Under the pieces are notes generated by a model. That model was given only the letters and a program-made list of their open reading frames with translations. It had not been told where the DNA came from and did no database searches. Positions 34,438 to 46,266 of a stretch of 64,000 bases of DNA are shown one piece after another. Each line of letters starts with the position of its first letter. The first letter of the stretch is position 1. Source of the stretch: Phlebiopsis flavidoalba (lineage: Eukaryota > Basidiomycota > Agaricomycetes > Polyporales > Phanerochaetaceae). The stretch spans positions 186,001-250,000 of the forward strand of contig JAOCPU010000031.1 in NCBI GenBank assembly GCA_035772785.1, written 5' to 3'. The position numbers and the translations under genes were made by a program.

Positions 34438-37400
34438 TTACGCCTCAGTTTCGACGTTGCCCCGGTGATTGTCCCTGTTTCCGTTTCCAGTGATCTTATC
34501 CTTCAACGAGCCCACACGCTTCTTCAAGCCCTCCTTGCTCCACTTGCCCGTGCGCACGGCTTGGTACTGCATGACTCCGCGATGGCGCATGTTCAGCTGG
34601 TGCGTCTTCTCCTGGTCGATCTCCTTCTTCTCGGACTTGGTTAGGTCGTCTTTGTTTTGGATCTGTGCAGTGCGCTCGGCAATCTGAGCCTGACCCTCGA
34701 CGCGATCGTATGCTTCGTAACGGCTAACGGGACGATCAGCTTTCATAACAGGGTACGCACAACCAAGGTACGCACTGTTTCTCTGGCTGTGTGAGCTGGT
34801 AGTCTTCGTGGTCAGGGTCCAGGCCGGAGTCGAGGACAACGGTGCACGTCAACCAGCCAACGACTTCATACTTGTGCGTCTGCTGGGTCTGATCGTTGAC
34901 TAAAAAGAAACGTGGGTCAGTTTTGTACTACCTACTGAAACATGCTGCACGCACTGTAGTTCTGCCTCAACTGCTTCAAGTGCGGGCTCTTCAACACGGG
35001 AATGCGAATAGGCGTCTCCTCATCGTCGGGAATATCCTTGAACCAGCAAATCGCCATGAAGTCGCTGTCCGCACCGAAGGGCCCAATACCACCGCTCCCG
35101 ATCTCAAAGACGACTGCGCTCGAGTACCGATTGTACACGGGCAGCCGCACCTTGTCGACCGGCGGCTCCCACGAGACGACCCCGTTGTCCACCGTCGCCG
35201 ACGAGCTCGGAACCTTGTATGAGTCGTCTGTCGTGCACACCTCGAGGTTCTTCGTGCTGAAGCCCTTGCTGAACTCAGGCGTGGGCTCAATGCGGATGCC
35301 ACCCGGAATCTCGAGCGTTCCTGTCTCCCAGCCGAGCATGGCGCGAGGGAGCGGCGTCTTGACTTGGCGGAACATGAAGGAGATGTTTGCGCGACCGTAG
35401 CCGACGCCTTCTTGCAGGGAGAATAGGCGCGTCACTTCGGATGCGTTCTTGAAGAGTTCCGAGAGCTTCACCGTAACGATACCCAGAACAGGATCCTTCT
35501 CGCGGACGCTGTACAATTTGTAAGTCCCCGCGTACATCATGCAATCATAGAACAGGGCTCACCGAGCGTTTCGAACCTGCACCCGCACGACCGTCTCTCT
35601 CCAGTCGCGGACGAAGCGCTCCGTGCCAGCCTCGAAGTATGGCATGCTGCTGTACTGCTTGACCCGCGTCTTGTAGATCATGTCGTCGTTGATCATGATC
35701 TCGCAGTAGCTGCTCGGCAGGTTCGATGTCCGACGGCGTGGTGGATCGTGATGGACGAATGACGCCGAGAGCTTTGGTGTCACTTCTTGACACACACCGC
35801 CCACCAGCGAGGAGTTTCCCGTTGTGTCGAGAGTGTATGAGCGTCATGGATTTGGGAGCAATGAATTGGGGCTGCACTAAGGATATCAGCATTGTGTAAA
35901 GCAACCAGAGGTAGACAGACATACTGCTGCGGCGATATCCCATCTCGACAAACTTCTTTTGATGAAGGGGGCAGGTCCAAGACGTTTCACGGAAGCTTTT
36001 TTGTGAACGGTTCGACGCTAACTTCGATCCTTCGGCGTATTAGACTGCCACCATCATAACGTGACAGCTGTTCAGGTTCCTCCACGAACGGCGGGTTCTG
36101 CAACAAATCTGCCCAACCCTAAACCTGGCAAGTCGCATAACGAATCCTTCGACGATAGCTTAAATCGGGGATGGGGGTTTATCTTGAAACAGGTCCAAGT
36201 ACTACGATGAAGAACTCTAGCATTCAAATGCGATGTTGTCTGGAAACCTCAGCCCTATTACTGCTGTCCGAGTGCTAGTCAGCTCTAGAGCTTGATTGAG
36301 ATTCGAAACCTAGTCGTTCATGTTAAAATTAATATTAGAGCCCGACTAGCTTCTTGGAAACCATTGCCCACTGCACCAAGTAAGCGCCTGTTTTCGGTCC
36401 AGTGTCGACTACCTTTCGCAGGGGTGGTCGGATTCACCATTCTCCGCCTCAGACGGACTGCCTTGCGGCTCCTCCTCGTCATTGATCCAATCCGACCCAC
36501 TCATCTGCTGCGAGGTACCCGGGATGGAGCGGGCGGTCGGGGTGACGTGCACGCATAGAGACGATACGGACTGGCGTGCGTGCCCCTCGGCCAATGTCAG
36601 CAATACGGATCCGCGCGAAAAACTGGGAGAGATTGTGGACAGAATGTCTCACCATCTAAAGCTCAAGTGAGTAAAATGGTGCTAGGGACAAGATTGAGCG
36701 GACTTACGTCAACAATAGGGATGAACATGTCTGGGTTGACCAGTCCCCAGACAAGCTTCAGCAGCGCATTCATCCACTCAACGCTCTCCGGCGTCGGGGG
36801 ACTGTTCACCTCTGCCCTCTTCTTCAACAAGTTCATTCGCACCCTCTCAACTTCTCTTCTCGACCTTTCGTCCCGGCATTCTCGAGCGCCCACCCATACA
36901 ACAGCCGCGATGGGACAAATCAGCGAGCTCCGGAAGAACCAAGCAAAAAACCCCACAATGTGACTTGCCGCAAGCGGTTGAAGACCCATGGATGAAGCAC
37001 AGTGCGGTGAAACAATCGCTCCGGTGCGCCAGAATTGTCTTTCGTATGTGTCAAGTCGGCATCGGTCGCCATCGGGCGGGAAGGGCTGGATTACAGATGT
37101 TGCCCACTTCTGCGCTACTGGGGCCGGTAGGCGAGGGTCTTGTTGGAGGGAGACGGGTGGACGGGGAGCGCCGTGCCTGGGTGGGATGGGTGAGGGAATC
37201 ACAATGTTTCGCATTTTGTAGAGCCATTCTCACGAAGTCTGGTAGCACCAAGCTCATTGAGAGTGAACGTCAGTATGGAAGTATTCACGTAACTTTGAAG
37301 GTAGGGTCACGGAATGAGAACATCCTGACCCGTAACGGTCTCTCGGGCCCACCCGGTCACCCTTCGCTGCTGGGCCAATATCGATAGCTTCGAGCCTTAT

Positions 37401-37720
37401 TGGGAGGCGCATCTTCTCATGAGCTCACCTCTTCTCGTCTGCCCCCGACTCTTCTGTTTCGGGAACAGGTGTGTTGAGTCGGCTGAGGTAATCCCATGGT
37501 GCCTGTCCGTTAAGGCCACCGTTTGACACCCCGCCGTTCGCACTGCCATTCGAATGCCCAATATACCAAGATGTCGCGCATTCCAATTCACGGACGGGGG
37601 GTGGGTGAACACCAATTTGCAGGCAGTAAGGTTGTGGAGCGACCGTTGTCACAACGAAAACTGCATTCTCGAGGGGCAATTCAACAGAAGATGGGAAGAG
37701 GTCTCAAGAGCACGAAAACG
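34438..37720 (-). CDS. Mug190-like SMP/C2-domain membrane protein, lacking exon 1
   Basis: Mug190-type proteins are tricalbin-like ER-membrane proteins with an SMP lipid-transfer domain and C2 domains. Minus-strand order: N-terminal Asn/Gly-rich exon (37,400-37,700: NTPVPETEESGADEKR), DPVTGQDVL, YERQFWRTGAIVSP, membrane segment HIVGFFAWFFRSSL, RREVERVRMNLLKKRAEV, SVEWMNALLKLVWGLVNPDM, an SMP start, poorly preserved SMP sequence (36,000-36,650), FIAPKSMTL, a C2 half, SSYCEIMINDDMIYKTRV, an intron (about 35,509-35,560), VREKDPVLGIVTVKLSELF, LFSLQEGVGYGRANISFMF, LPVYNRYSSAVVFEIGSGG, SRYEAYDRVEGQAQIAERTA and a basic tail, stop at 34,438. Compared with the family, sequence between the first and second C2 domain is missing, and exon 1 with the start codon is absent; intact exon 1 copies lie at 48.4 and 63.9 kb. 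Confidence 0.85.
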
Positions 37721-37736
37721 TTACTAAAACGTTGGA

Positions 37737-38026
37737 GACTGCCGCATACATTGGAGAGACGACACAGACCTGTTCTGGATTCCGGGTAAAATCAGTGATG
37801 CGTCCATACTGTTAGGAAGGCGATCCTGGCAAGGCGACTATTTTCGAAGTCTCCAGGTTGCGAGTGCCAGGTTTAAAAGTGGGATCACCAAGTAATATTT
37901 GTCTCGAAATGTGCTCTTCACTTCCAGAGATACATAATAAAAGCAATGGGCGTAGCAGTTCCTCCTTCTATACACGCTGACGAACGAGATGTTGAGTGAG
38001 ATGATCAAAAGGCAATCAAGTGCAGG
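37737..38026 (+). repeat. 290-bp boundary repeat, left copy (start of unit A)
   Basis: It begins GACTGCCGCATACATTGGAG and ends ATCAAGTGCAGG. Nearly identical to 49,076-49,366. It joins directly to Mug190 intron 1 on its left, and marks where unit A begins. Confidence 0.85.
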
Positions 38027-38027
38027 C

Positions 38028-38480
38028 CCGCTGTGTTAAAAACTTCGAGGTGCCTGTGTGCCGCCGTACGCCGCCGTGTGTGCCGTGCCGCACTCTTCTT
38101 CATGGGGCAGTCGCTACTCCTGTGCAGTCGAGTGTTTCCGAGGCCGCGCTAGAGTCCGTTCGCATAGCGCACAGCAGCAGCTCAGTAAGTAACGCTGTTC
38201 GAGACTTTTTGCCACTTGCTTTACCGGTTGTGATCACGGTTACAGAACTTACTGGGGCAAAGGCGACCGTTAGGAGGAAATCTCGGCACTGTTTGCGCCG
38301 TGCGCGCACCATAGTAAGTGGTGCTTTCAGTGGCCCGTACAACTTGCTTACCTTGATTTCATTTACAGAAACTTAACTGCTGCAAAACCACGGTTAGAAT
38401 GCGGCGTGCGCACGCCGCGCACCACAGTAAGTAGCACTTTCAGTGACCGGTACAACTTACTTACCTTGATCATTTATAGG
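38028..38480 (+). repeat. alpha exon repeats, unit A (3 copies)
   Basis: Exons ending at 38,184, spanning 38,246-38,313 and 38,369-38,426, separated by introns of 61, 55 and 53 bp. The short exons share TTACTGCTGCAAAA-like starts and GCGCACCA(C/T)A ends before GTAAGT; one frame reads ELTAAKA-like sequence. Confidence 0.7.
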
Positions 38481-41400
38481 AACTGAGGACTGCTTCAAAA
38501 GCGCACTGCTACAAAAGGCGGTCAGTAGCGAAGCCCGCAGTGGCTGTCCGTCGCCCCGTGCGGCGTGCGCTGCCAGACAGCGCCGTGTCCCACAATATAA
38601 ACCATGGATTCCCCGCGTCGCGCTCACCAAAACGCGGTTTACTTGTGCGTACAGGATGTCACTACACGCCAGTGCAATCCCCATTGCAATGCCAGCTACC
38701 CTCGGTGGCGGGAACGCGATACATGGCCTCGTCGTATAATAGGCGCCCACACTCGCACGCGGCGCATGACCGCGCGCCCTGCTGCAACGATGACACGGAC
38801 AGGCGAACGGAGCGTAGTTTACGACTGGGAACCCTTCTTTTTACCGTAAGTGGCCGCCTTAACGCAACGCACAGAGCCAATAATCACTGACCTTCATTGT
38901 TCTCTCTAGTCCCCCTGTCCCCCTTCCGGCAGCCACCACGCATGCACGCAGTCGCGTCGCTGGCTCAGACAAAAATTCCCCGTGTTGCCATCACCTGTGG
39001 CGATATACTGGAGATCTCAAACTCGCCGCAACCGACAGTTCAAAATCGGGCCGTCTCGCGTGCGTTCCATGGGCGAATTAACTAAATCGTCGGGTAAGCC
39101 GTTTTTTTCACTCTCGAATGCTTCAAATATACTTGCACCTATGGTACGCTACGGCATCTACGACCCGCCTCCGCTCGTATGCGTTCCTCTAGGAAACGCG
39201 ACTTGCGCGCGAGTCGGCGTGCCGCGCGCCGTGGACAAACAAGGACTCTTCTCGTCGTGCAGCGAGCAGATGGGACGCCGACGTCACAAACACACGGCTC
39301 TAGATTACCTACAGCGAACGGCGGCACGACTGTCGAGCGACGAACCTCATTTGAGACCTACGCTCGCACGCGGGACGCGTTGTAGGGTCCGACGAATAAT
39401 AGACGCCCGTCGTTGCACCGGTGAAAACGGCGTAAGGCCGTTGCGACGCTGCAAACGACGACGCAGATAGAGCATACGGCAGCTCCGGATACGTCGACAA
39501 GAGGTAGACGTCTAAAAGAAACAGTAGCGTCGCTGAGTGGCATTCATTTTGAACGGGCGAACGAGTACTGACCTTTAATCTCTTCCCCTAGGGCCCATGT
39601 CGTCCCTTCGCGCGCCGCCCCCACCCCACGCGCACACACGCTCGAAGTCGCTGACTCGAGCAAAAATTCTCCGTACTAGCGGAACCATATGTGGCATGAA
39701 TGCACTGGAGGCCTCAAAACCGGCTGCGACCGACGTTTTTGAAAATCGGCAGTCCTCGCGCGCGATCCATGGACCGAATTTTACTAATCGACAGGTAAGC
39801 GTAAAAAAAAAAAAGATTTTTTTTTTTGCTCTCAAATGCTTCTATGACACTTACAATTGATACGCAGCCTATGGTATTTATGACCTACGCCCTCCGCTCG
39901 TGCGCGTCCCTCTAGAATGCGACTTGCGTGCACCCGCGGCGCGGGGCGCCGCGGTACGACGAGACTCGTCACGTCATGGCCCAGCTGGGACAATACCGCC
40001 GTGACAATACGCGCCCAGATTACTTGCGCGGCGGACGAACACGACTCGTAGAGCGGTGTCCTGTGATCCTCGCTCCGACGGGACGGGCCGTTTTGTGTAG
40101 GGTCTCGACGAGTAATAGGACGCCCGTCGTTGTACGGCGAAGACGGCGTGCGACGCTGCAACGACGACGCTGATAGAGCAGGCGGCGATTGTGACCGACA
40201 CGAGAACCTGAACGAACGAAAACGGTTCGTTGTTCGATTAGCCTCAATGTAACGCGCGAACGCGAGCACTGACCTTCAATCTCCTCCTCTAGGCCATGTC
40301 CCCCTTCCGGCCTCCCCCACACGCGCGCACACACTCGAGTCGGCGACTCGAGCAAAAATTTCTCGCATTCCTATAACCTATGGTAACGTCTCGAGGACCT
40401 CAAATCCGCTGCCTAACATCGGACGTTTCAAAATCGAGTGACGTCGTGCGCACGGTTCCATAGGCGAATTCACTAAACCGCCGAGTAAGCCCTTTTTTCT
40501 TTCTCGAATGCTTCAAACGTACTTACCGTATTATGTATGTGCGTGAACCCGCCAGGCATTTATGACCTACCTTGCCCCCGCTCGTTGCGCGATCCCTCCA
40601 GAACAACATCGCGTGCATCCGCGGCGCGGGGCCCGCGGACGACGATTAAACCTCTTCACATGCCGTTGGTCCAGCTTCGTGGACGGGCCGCCGCCGGTCA
40701 TAATACAGTGTGCCCAAAACACCTACAGCAAACGTCCTTCCTCCTCCTCCCCACAACACGACTTGTCCGCGCGTCCCCTGTCCTTTGGACCGCTCGCTCG
40801 CCGGTCGCCGCCGTTGTAGGGCCTTCGAAGTACTTACTGTAGCGCCCGTCGTTGCACGGCGAAGATGGCGCGCAACGCTCGCTTGCAACGACGACGCCGA
40901 TAGAGCAGGCGGCAGATTGCGCCCAACAAGGGGATCCTAAATGCGAAACGGTGAGTTAATGATTAGCTTCAATATACGTCGCGCGAACGAGCACTGACCT
41001 GCGTTCGTTTCTCCTAGACCCATGTCCCCCTTCCGGCCTCCCCACCGCGCGCACAACGCGCGAGTCCACTGACTCGAGCAAAAATTTCCTCGCATTCCCA
41101 GAACCTATGGAAACGTTTAGAAGACCTCAAACCGGTGCCGCGAACGTACGTGTTTCAAAATTGGCCGTCTTCTCGCGCGCGCGATCCATAGGCGAAATGA
41201 CTGAATCGACGGGTAAGTTATTTTTTTTGCTCTCCAATGCTTCTAGGACCTTACGATTGATACGACCAGGCAATTTATGAGCTGCCCCCGCTCGTGCGCG
41301 TCCCTCCAAGACCGCGACTTGCGTGCATCCGCGGCGCGAGGCTCCGCGGACGACGTGACTCTTCACGTCGTGGCCCAGCTGGGACGTCGCCGTCACAACA

Positions 41401-44330
41401 CGGCCACAAATCGCCTACAGCACCGCGAGCTACACACGACTCGTTCTTAGCGGCGTCAGCGCTTTAACCCTCGTCTCGCGGGATGCCGTTGTAGGGTCTC
41501 GACGAATAATAGACGTACCCGTCGTAGTACCGGCGAAGACGGCGTGCGACGCTGCAATGACGACGTCGATGTTGGCAAGCGGATGGCTTAATAACGACGA
41601 TACAAGCCTAAAGGAAACGGTATGTGATTAATTGAAGCCATCGCGACGAGTGCGCGCGCACTGACCTCATTCATTCTCTTTCCCATCCTGGCAGCCCATG
41701 TCCTCCCTGTGGCCGAACCGCTACCCACGATCCTAACATACTCGACCGTTGTCCGTCGCAAATGAAAATTCTGCGCGTTCCCAGAGACCTATTGACACGT
41801 CTTCATAAGACCTCATACACGCTGCAATCGCGTTTCGAAATAGGTCGCCCCGAGTGCATTCATGGGCGGAATGCGTAAATCACTCAGTAAGTAGATCTAT
41901 TCCTCTTGGAAGCTTCCAAACACTTACCGTGACCCTTCCAGAGCCGTTTACGATGCACTTTCGCGCGCATTCGTCGCGTGAACGCAACAATTCCCGCCCT
42001 CTGCAGCGCGCGTCGCACGGACGGTCTCGCCCTCCGAGCATCCGCCCCACCGGGTTGGAGCACCCCAGGCCCGCGCGCGACGTGTATAAAGTACCACGCC
42101 CGACACTCTCGACATGCGTAACAGGTCGTGGTAGCGGGAACGCGATGTACGGCGTCGACGCAAAAGGGCGCCGCGCGTGGCCCATGACCAGAAGATCTTG
42201 CGCGGCGCTACCATCATGAGGACGCAGGGCTCGAAAGAGGCAGAGGGTGGTCAAGGAATCTAAATCTAATGGTGAGTGTGATGTTCTGCTTATTGCACAG
42301 AGTGATTGCATGCTTACTTCCATGTCTCTCTCTGATAGTCATTCTCTCCTTGCCCGCCCCCTTTTCAAAGCCTCCCACTTGGGCTGGCACCTCAAACTCA
42401 AACTCTCCGTACTGTACAGGTCCGTGGCTACGCGAACGAAGCTCCGAACCCCGCACATGCGACGGTTGAATGTAGTCGATCCGGCGCGCGTGTTATGGGC
42501 GAAGACCTTGAACACATTGGTAAGCTTATTTAATGTCTCGAAAAGCGTTCGCATAATTGACTAGACTTACCCAGGAGCTTACTTCGGGCCATCGAGTGCC
42601 CTCGTCTCGTACGAGCGTCGATGTTTGCAGCGCGTCCGTGCGAACGTAAACTCGCCTCGGGTCCCCTTACCTCCCCTCCCCATTGCGCGCCGTTATCCAC
42701 ATGAACAGCCAAGGCGTGGGGCGCGCGCCTCCTTTGATGCAGTCTCAATCACCAAGTCTCGAGACGGAGTCGCTGGAGGGTGCGTTCGAGCTATGTAGTA
42801 GGGCCGTCTAGTAAGCACGGCCGCTTTCGACGCAAAAGAGATATACACCTTGACATTGGACAGGACAATTCATGCACCGCGTGTGATTGCGATGCAGCTT
42901 CTCCGTCGCCGGTTGAACGCAGACGACCCGAAGCTCGCGGCATCGACCAAACGGGGCCAGCGCACGCTCCGCCGACGGCGAGCCAATGTTCACCGAAGTG
43001 ACATTGCCTCGGGTCCGCTTCCTCCCCTCCCTATCACAGCTGTCCCCATGGGCAGCTGGGGGCGCGACGCGATCTCAAGAATAAGCCTCGAGACGGCGTT
43101 GCTGGAGACGGCGAGGGCGAACGGCGAGGATGTGGTGAGGCGCGGTGCGGATTTGCACTACGAAACATGGTTATCCGGTGAGCACGGCCGTTTTCGACAT
43201 GAAAGAAATGTACTCACTGTAATGCTTTATAGACGAACGTTGCGTGCAGCTGCGACGCGAGCGCACCGACCCTCGCAGGATAGCGACGTGACCGACACTT
43301 GCGTCGTCGATGGCAAGCCAATGTTCACCGAAGTGAACGAGGGCTCGGGCCCGCTTCCTCCCCTCCCCATCGCAACTATCCCCATGAACAGCTGGGCGGC
43401 AGCGACGCGATTTCAAAGAACGGCACCTGAACGCTTGAGACGGTGCTCACTGGAGATGGCGAAGGCAAACAACGAGGGGTGTGACGAGATCGGGGGTCGG
43501 TTTACGCTGCGATTTGCGTGTCCGGTGAGCACGGTTGTTCTCGATGCAAAAGAGAGTTACTCACCTCAACGTTTGAAGGGCAATTGTATGTGTCGCGTGC
43601 GATGCGACCCATACTGTTGCCAGGCAGAACGAGTTCGCGGCAGATGAGCGCGAAGCTCGCAGGACGGCGACGCGTTGAACGCGTGCGTCGTCGATGGCAA
43701 GCCAATGTTCATACCGAAGTGAACATGGCCTCGGGTCCCCTTTCCTCCTTCCCTATCGCAGCCGTCGCGATGAACAGCCAGCGTGCGCCGCCCGGGATGC
43801 GGTCTCAAGAACCAGCCATCGGAAAACAACCCCAGAAAGCCTGAGAGATGGGCGTGGTCCTCGAGGCTACCATGGACGCGCTTGGGATCAGAGGGGCGAG
43901 TGCGAGCCTCGGCAATGTCGAGTGCCAAGTGGTGTGCACATGAGCACGCGCGTCGTTCTTTGCACGCTCTGTTGCACGAGCGGTGACGGCGCGTCGTTGT
44001 GCAGACGGACGACACGAGAGGGGGGACAGATATCGTGGGGGTGGGGTGTGCAGGTTGACGTTGCGTGTACGCGCTGCTGGGGCAACAGACACCATCGACG
44101 GCTCGGCTTGGAACAAACGGACATTACCGTTATTTGTCATTTGACTGACTCGGCAGGCTTCCCATAGTCACCGCGTGCCGGCGCGCGGGATGATTTTCTC
44201 TACGCACGCGCGAACTACTCGCCGTGCATGTTTCAGCGTTTACGCGTCGGCGATGGTCGCCCATACGCACCAACTTCTCAACACTGTTTGTCGGTTCTGT
44301 TGGTTCAGTAGTAGAATGATAATCTCACTC
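38028..44330 (+). CDS. multi-exon repeat locus, unit A (unknown protein)
   Basis: A plus-strand locus composed of amplified exons separated by 50-70 bp introns with GTAAGT/GTGAGT donors, CTTAC/CTGAC branch-like sites and (T)n-AG acceptors. Order: alpha exons (38,028-38,480), a transition exon with a second donor near 38,851, five beta cassettes (38,910-41,694), the diverged delta block (41,695-42,571), gamma exons (42,572-43,840) and terminal exons to about 44,330. No exon resembles a protein I know. Conceptual peptides are rich in Arg, Ala, Pro, Ser and Thr. The 5' end seen in unit B (TATA box and first exon) is missing here, so this copy is probably 5'-truncated. Exon lengths vary by one to a few bases between cassettes, so a single reading frame cannot be fixed. 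Confidence 0.4.
38910..41694 (+). repeat. beta cassettes, unit A (4 full copies plus start of a fifth)
   Basis: Cassette starts at 38,910, 39,592, 40,293, 41,018 and 41,695, a period of about 680-725 bp. Each has exon A (about 180-200 bp, beginning CCCATGTCCCCCTTCCGGCC or a variant and containing GAGCAAAAATT and CATAGGCGAATT), an intron GTAAGC...CAG, exon B (GCATTTACGACCCGCC to CCTAAAAGAAACGG) and an intron GTGAGT...CTCCTCTAG. The best-conserved frames read PPSGLPTRAHA and IGEFTKS in exon A and RVIDARRCTAKTACDA in exon B. Confidence 0.8.
41695..42571 (+). repeat. delta block, unit A
   Basis: Starts like a beta exon A (CCCATGTCCTCCCTGTGGCC) but diverges. Introns start near 41,885 (GTAAGTAGATC), 42,271 (GTGAGTGTGA) and 42,520 (GTAAGCTTAT). 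The exon between the last two reads RGYANEAPNPAHATVECSRS. The matching block in unit B is 55,267-56,154. Confidence 0.65.
42572..43840 (+). repeat. gamma exon repeats, unit A (4 copies)
   Basis: Exons at 42,572-42,810, 42,864-43,177, 43,233-43,524 and from 43,579. Introns begin GTAAGCACGG or GTGAGCACGG. Each exon repeats GATGGCAAGCCAATGTTCAC (peptide DGKPMFTEVNEGSGPLPP in the best copy), then CCCCATGAACAGC and a segment ending in HLETVLLEMARANGE-like sequence. Confidence 0.75.
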
Positions 44331-44426
44331 AAGAACTTGTGTTTGCACTAGTACATGGGCAACTCAGAAATCAGAATTGTAATCAAGCACATGGAATCAT
44401 TGGGAGCATGTACTAAATTGAAACTA

Positions 44427-46130
44427 CTAGTCCTCCTTGCCAGTCGTCACCCGAGTGGATTTGACAGTCTGCTTGCGCAAGCCGAGTCTCTTCGAACGGG
44501 TTGCCATGGGCCGCGCAGGCCTGCGCCGCGACATCTACGCGGCACGCGTTGAGGGCTTCCCCCGCCCACCAGGCCGACATGTTCGCGTGCGGCAAGCGCG
44601 TCGAATTCGTCTTGGCTGAGCTTGACAAACCGGATTGCGGCCCGTTCGAAATCCGTGTACGAGGGTGCCGAGCGTGCGAAGTGAGCTATAGCGCGACGGG
44701 CTGTCGAACGTGATCTCGTCCGGCCCGGCCAACCGACAAGTTTTACTTTGTAGCGGTATGTGATCCGGGGCGTGTGGTAATAGGTCGTGAGCGTCCACAT
44801 CATTCGCGGATTTGGCACGCCGCTGGCTTCGGGGGGGGGCGAGCGGAGAGTGATGTAAGCAGCGAGATTGGGGGCAAAGTGGTGAGGGACATGTCTCACC
44901 GAGCGACTTGTTCACGAGTTTCGGTGAGAATACGGCTGCGCGTCCTTGACGCACTCGTAATAAGACGAGTCTATTGAAAAGTAACAAAGTTTAGCTTTAA
45001 GATACCAGGCTGTGAATGAAACGACTGTACTGACCTTTCGAGACGCGGTGCAGCATGCGACAGCGCGGAGTGTAGCCATTCAAACAAGCTAGCCAGAGCG
45101 GGGCTGCCTGTCTGGGACATTTTCCTTGGCTCAATTTGAATAGGTCCAGTGTTAGTAAGATAGACTTGCTGAGGGCACACATGTGCTTGTACAGCCTCTT
45201 TATATCTCTACAAACCCACTCATGTACTTGCGTGCAAAGTCCTTTGAACTTGAAAAACTGCACAAAATCACAGCAAAGTAGCACTAAATCTTGATGGAAA
45301 TGACTTGAACAGGGTGACGCTTGGTCGCAGCAGGTAATCTGATCATGACGGCACATTGTTGACGTCGTATGGCGGCGGGCGCAGCAGGCTCCGAGCATTG
45401 AAGCTAGGCCAACTGACGGGAGGAAACCAGGCACACCGCCTTCGCGAAGCCTGCCGTCGGGTTGAGAAGGTGTCGTCCGGCCGGGGATCAAGGCATTTCC
45501 ATGCAAAAAAAAAAGCAGGATTTGCTCCAAAAGCAGACGGAAGACCGAGAGACTTGTAGGTGCCACGTCAGCAGGACGCCTGGATTTTGCAAAGTGCGCT
45601 GTTGATTGCCGTAGTATGATGATAATCGAGATGTGCTTGGCCCCCGGCGACCGCAAGAGTTCTCGAGCGAGCCCCGCCACAAAGTTGCTGTCCTAACTGG
45701 GCAAGCCGGCTGCCAGCGCGCGGCGCTTGCCCTGCTTGCTCTTGCTCTTGCACCGCGGTTTATTGTCTGGCACAACGCGACCCTGTGCTGCGTCCTCTGC
45801 AGTATCTCGCAATGGAGAAGGTAAATGACTTGGTACTGATGTGCTGAAAATAGATACACGGGAGGCGTCCTGACATTGCATAGACGGTGTCTCGCGCCGC
45901 GCGGCGCAGCTGCACCACTCGGGAGCGCAACGCGACGGCGTTCCCACAGAGGACTTCTCGCGGGGATTTGTCCGAGCTCCAGTGCCGTGTAGCGCGAGCC
46001 TTCGCGAGTGTGCTCGGTGAGTGCCCGTGTCGTACGACGGCATGACTCGGAGACTCGGAAATCGCAGCGCACACGGCACGGTGTCGAATTGGGAGAGCGA
46101 CGGGGTATAAAGAGGGAGCTCGAAGGCCCC
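44427..46130 (-). CDS. GWP-domain protein, unit A copy
   Basis: The minus strand encodes a conserved core: SYYECVKDA, ILTELVNKSLGET, YHTPRITYRYKVKLVGWP, DEITFDSPSRYSSLRTLGTL and FVKLSQDEFDALA, with a basic end SKRLGLRKQTVKSTRVTTG before the stop at 44,427. This GWP-(D/E)-x-I-x-F pattern belongs to a very large Agaricomycete family of unknown function, often in expanded, transposon-rich regions. An intron (about 44,985-45,050) leads to an upstream exon FEWLHSALSHAAPRLER. Further upstream exons to about 46,130 are plausible but not resolved. Frame shifts occur in the core. A second copy is at 57,963-59,720. Confidence 0.55.
46106..46112 (+). promoter_or_regulatory. TATA box upstream of the 46.3 kb gene
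   Basis: GGGTATAAAGAGGG lies about 160 bp before ATG 46,267 and is followed by a CT-rich leader. In unit B the aligned sequence reads GGGTAAATAAAGATAGGGG, so the box is altered. Confidence 0.5.
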
Positions 46131-46266
46131 AATCTCTCAGCACCCTCTGAGTCGTCTCCTGCCTCCTCGCTCTACTTTGGCACACCCCTCAACGCTCCTC
46201 GCTCATTGCCGTCCCCTGAACGACCCTCCTATTGCGCCATCACTGTCCAGTGCGTGCGGCCGCCGC

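Noticed and set aside
38028..44330. Exon arrays read as a CRISPR array or bacterial repeat system
   Set aside because: Units are 50-700 bp, flanked by splice sites, diverged, and in a eukaryotic context; no short identical repeats with unique spacers.
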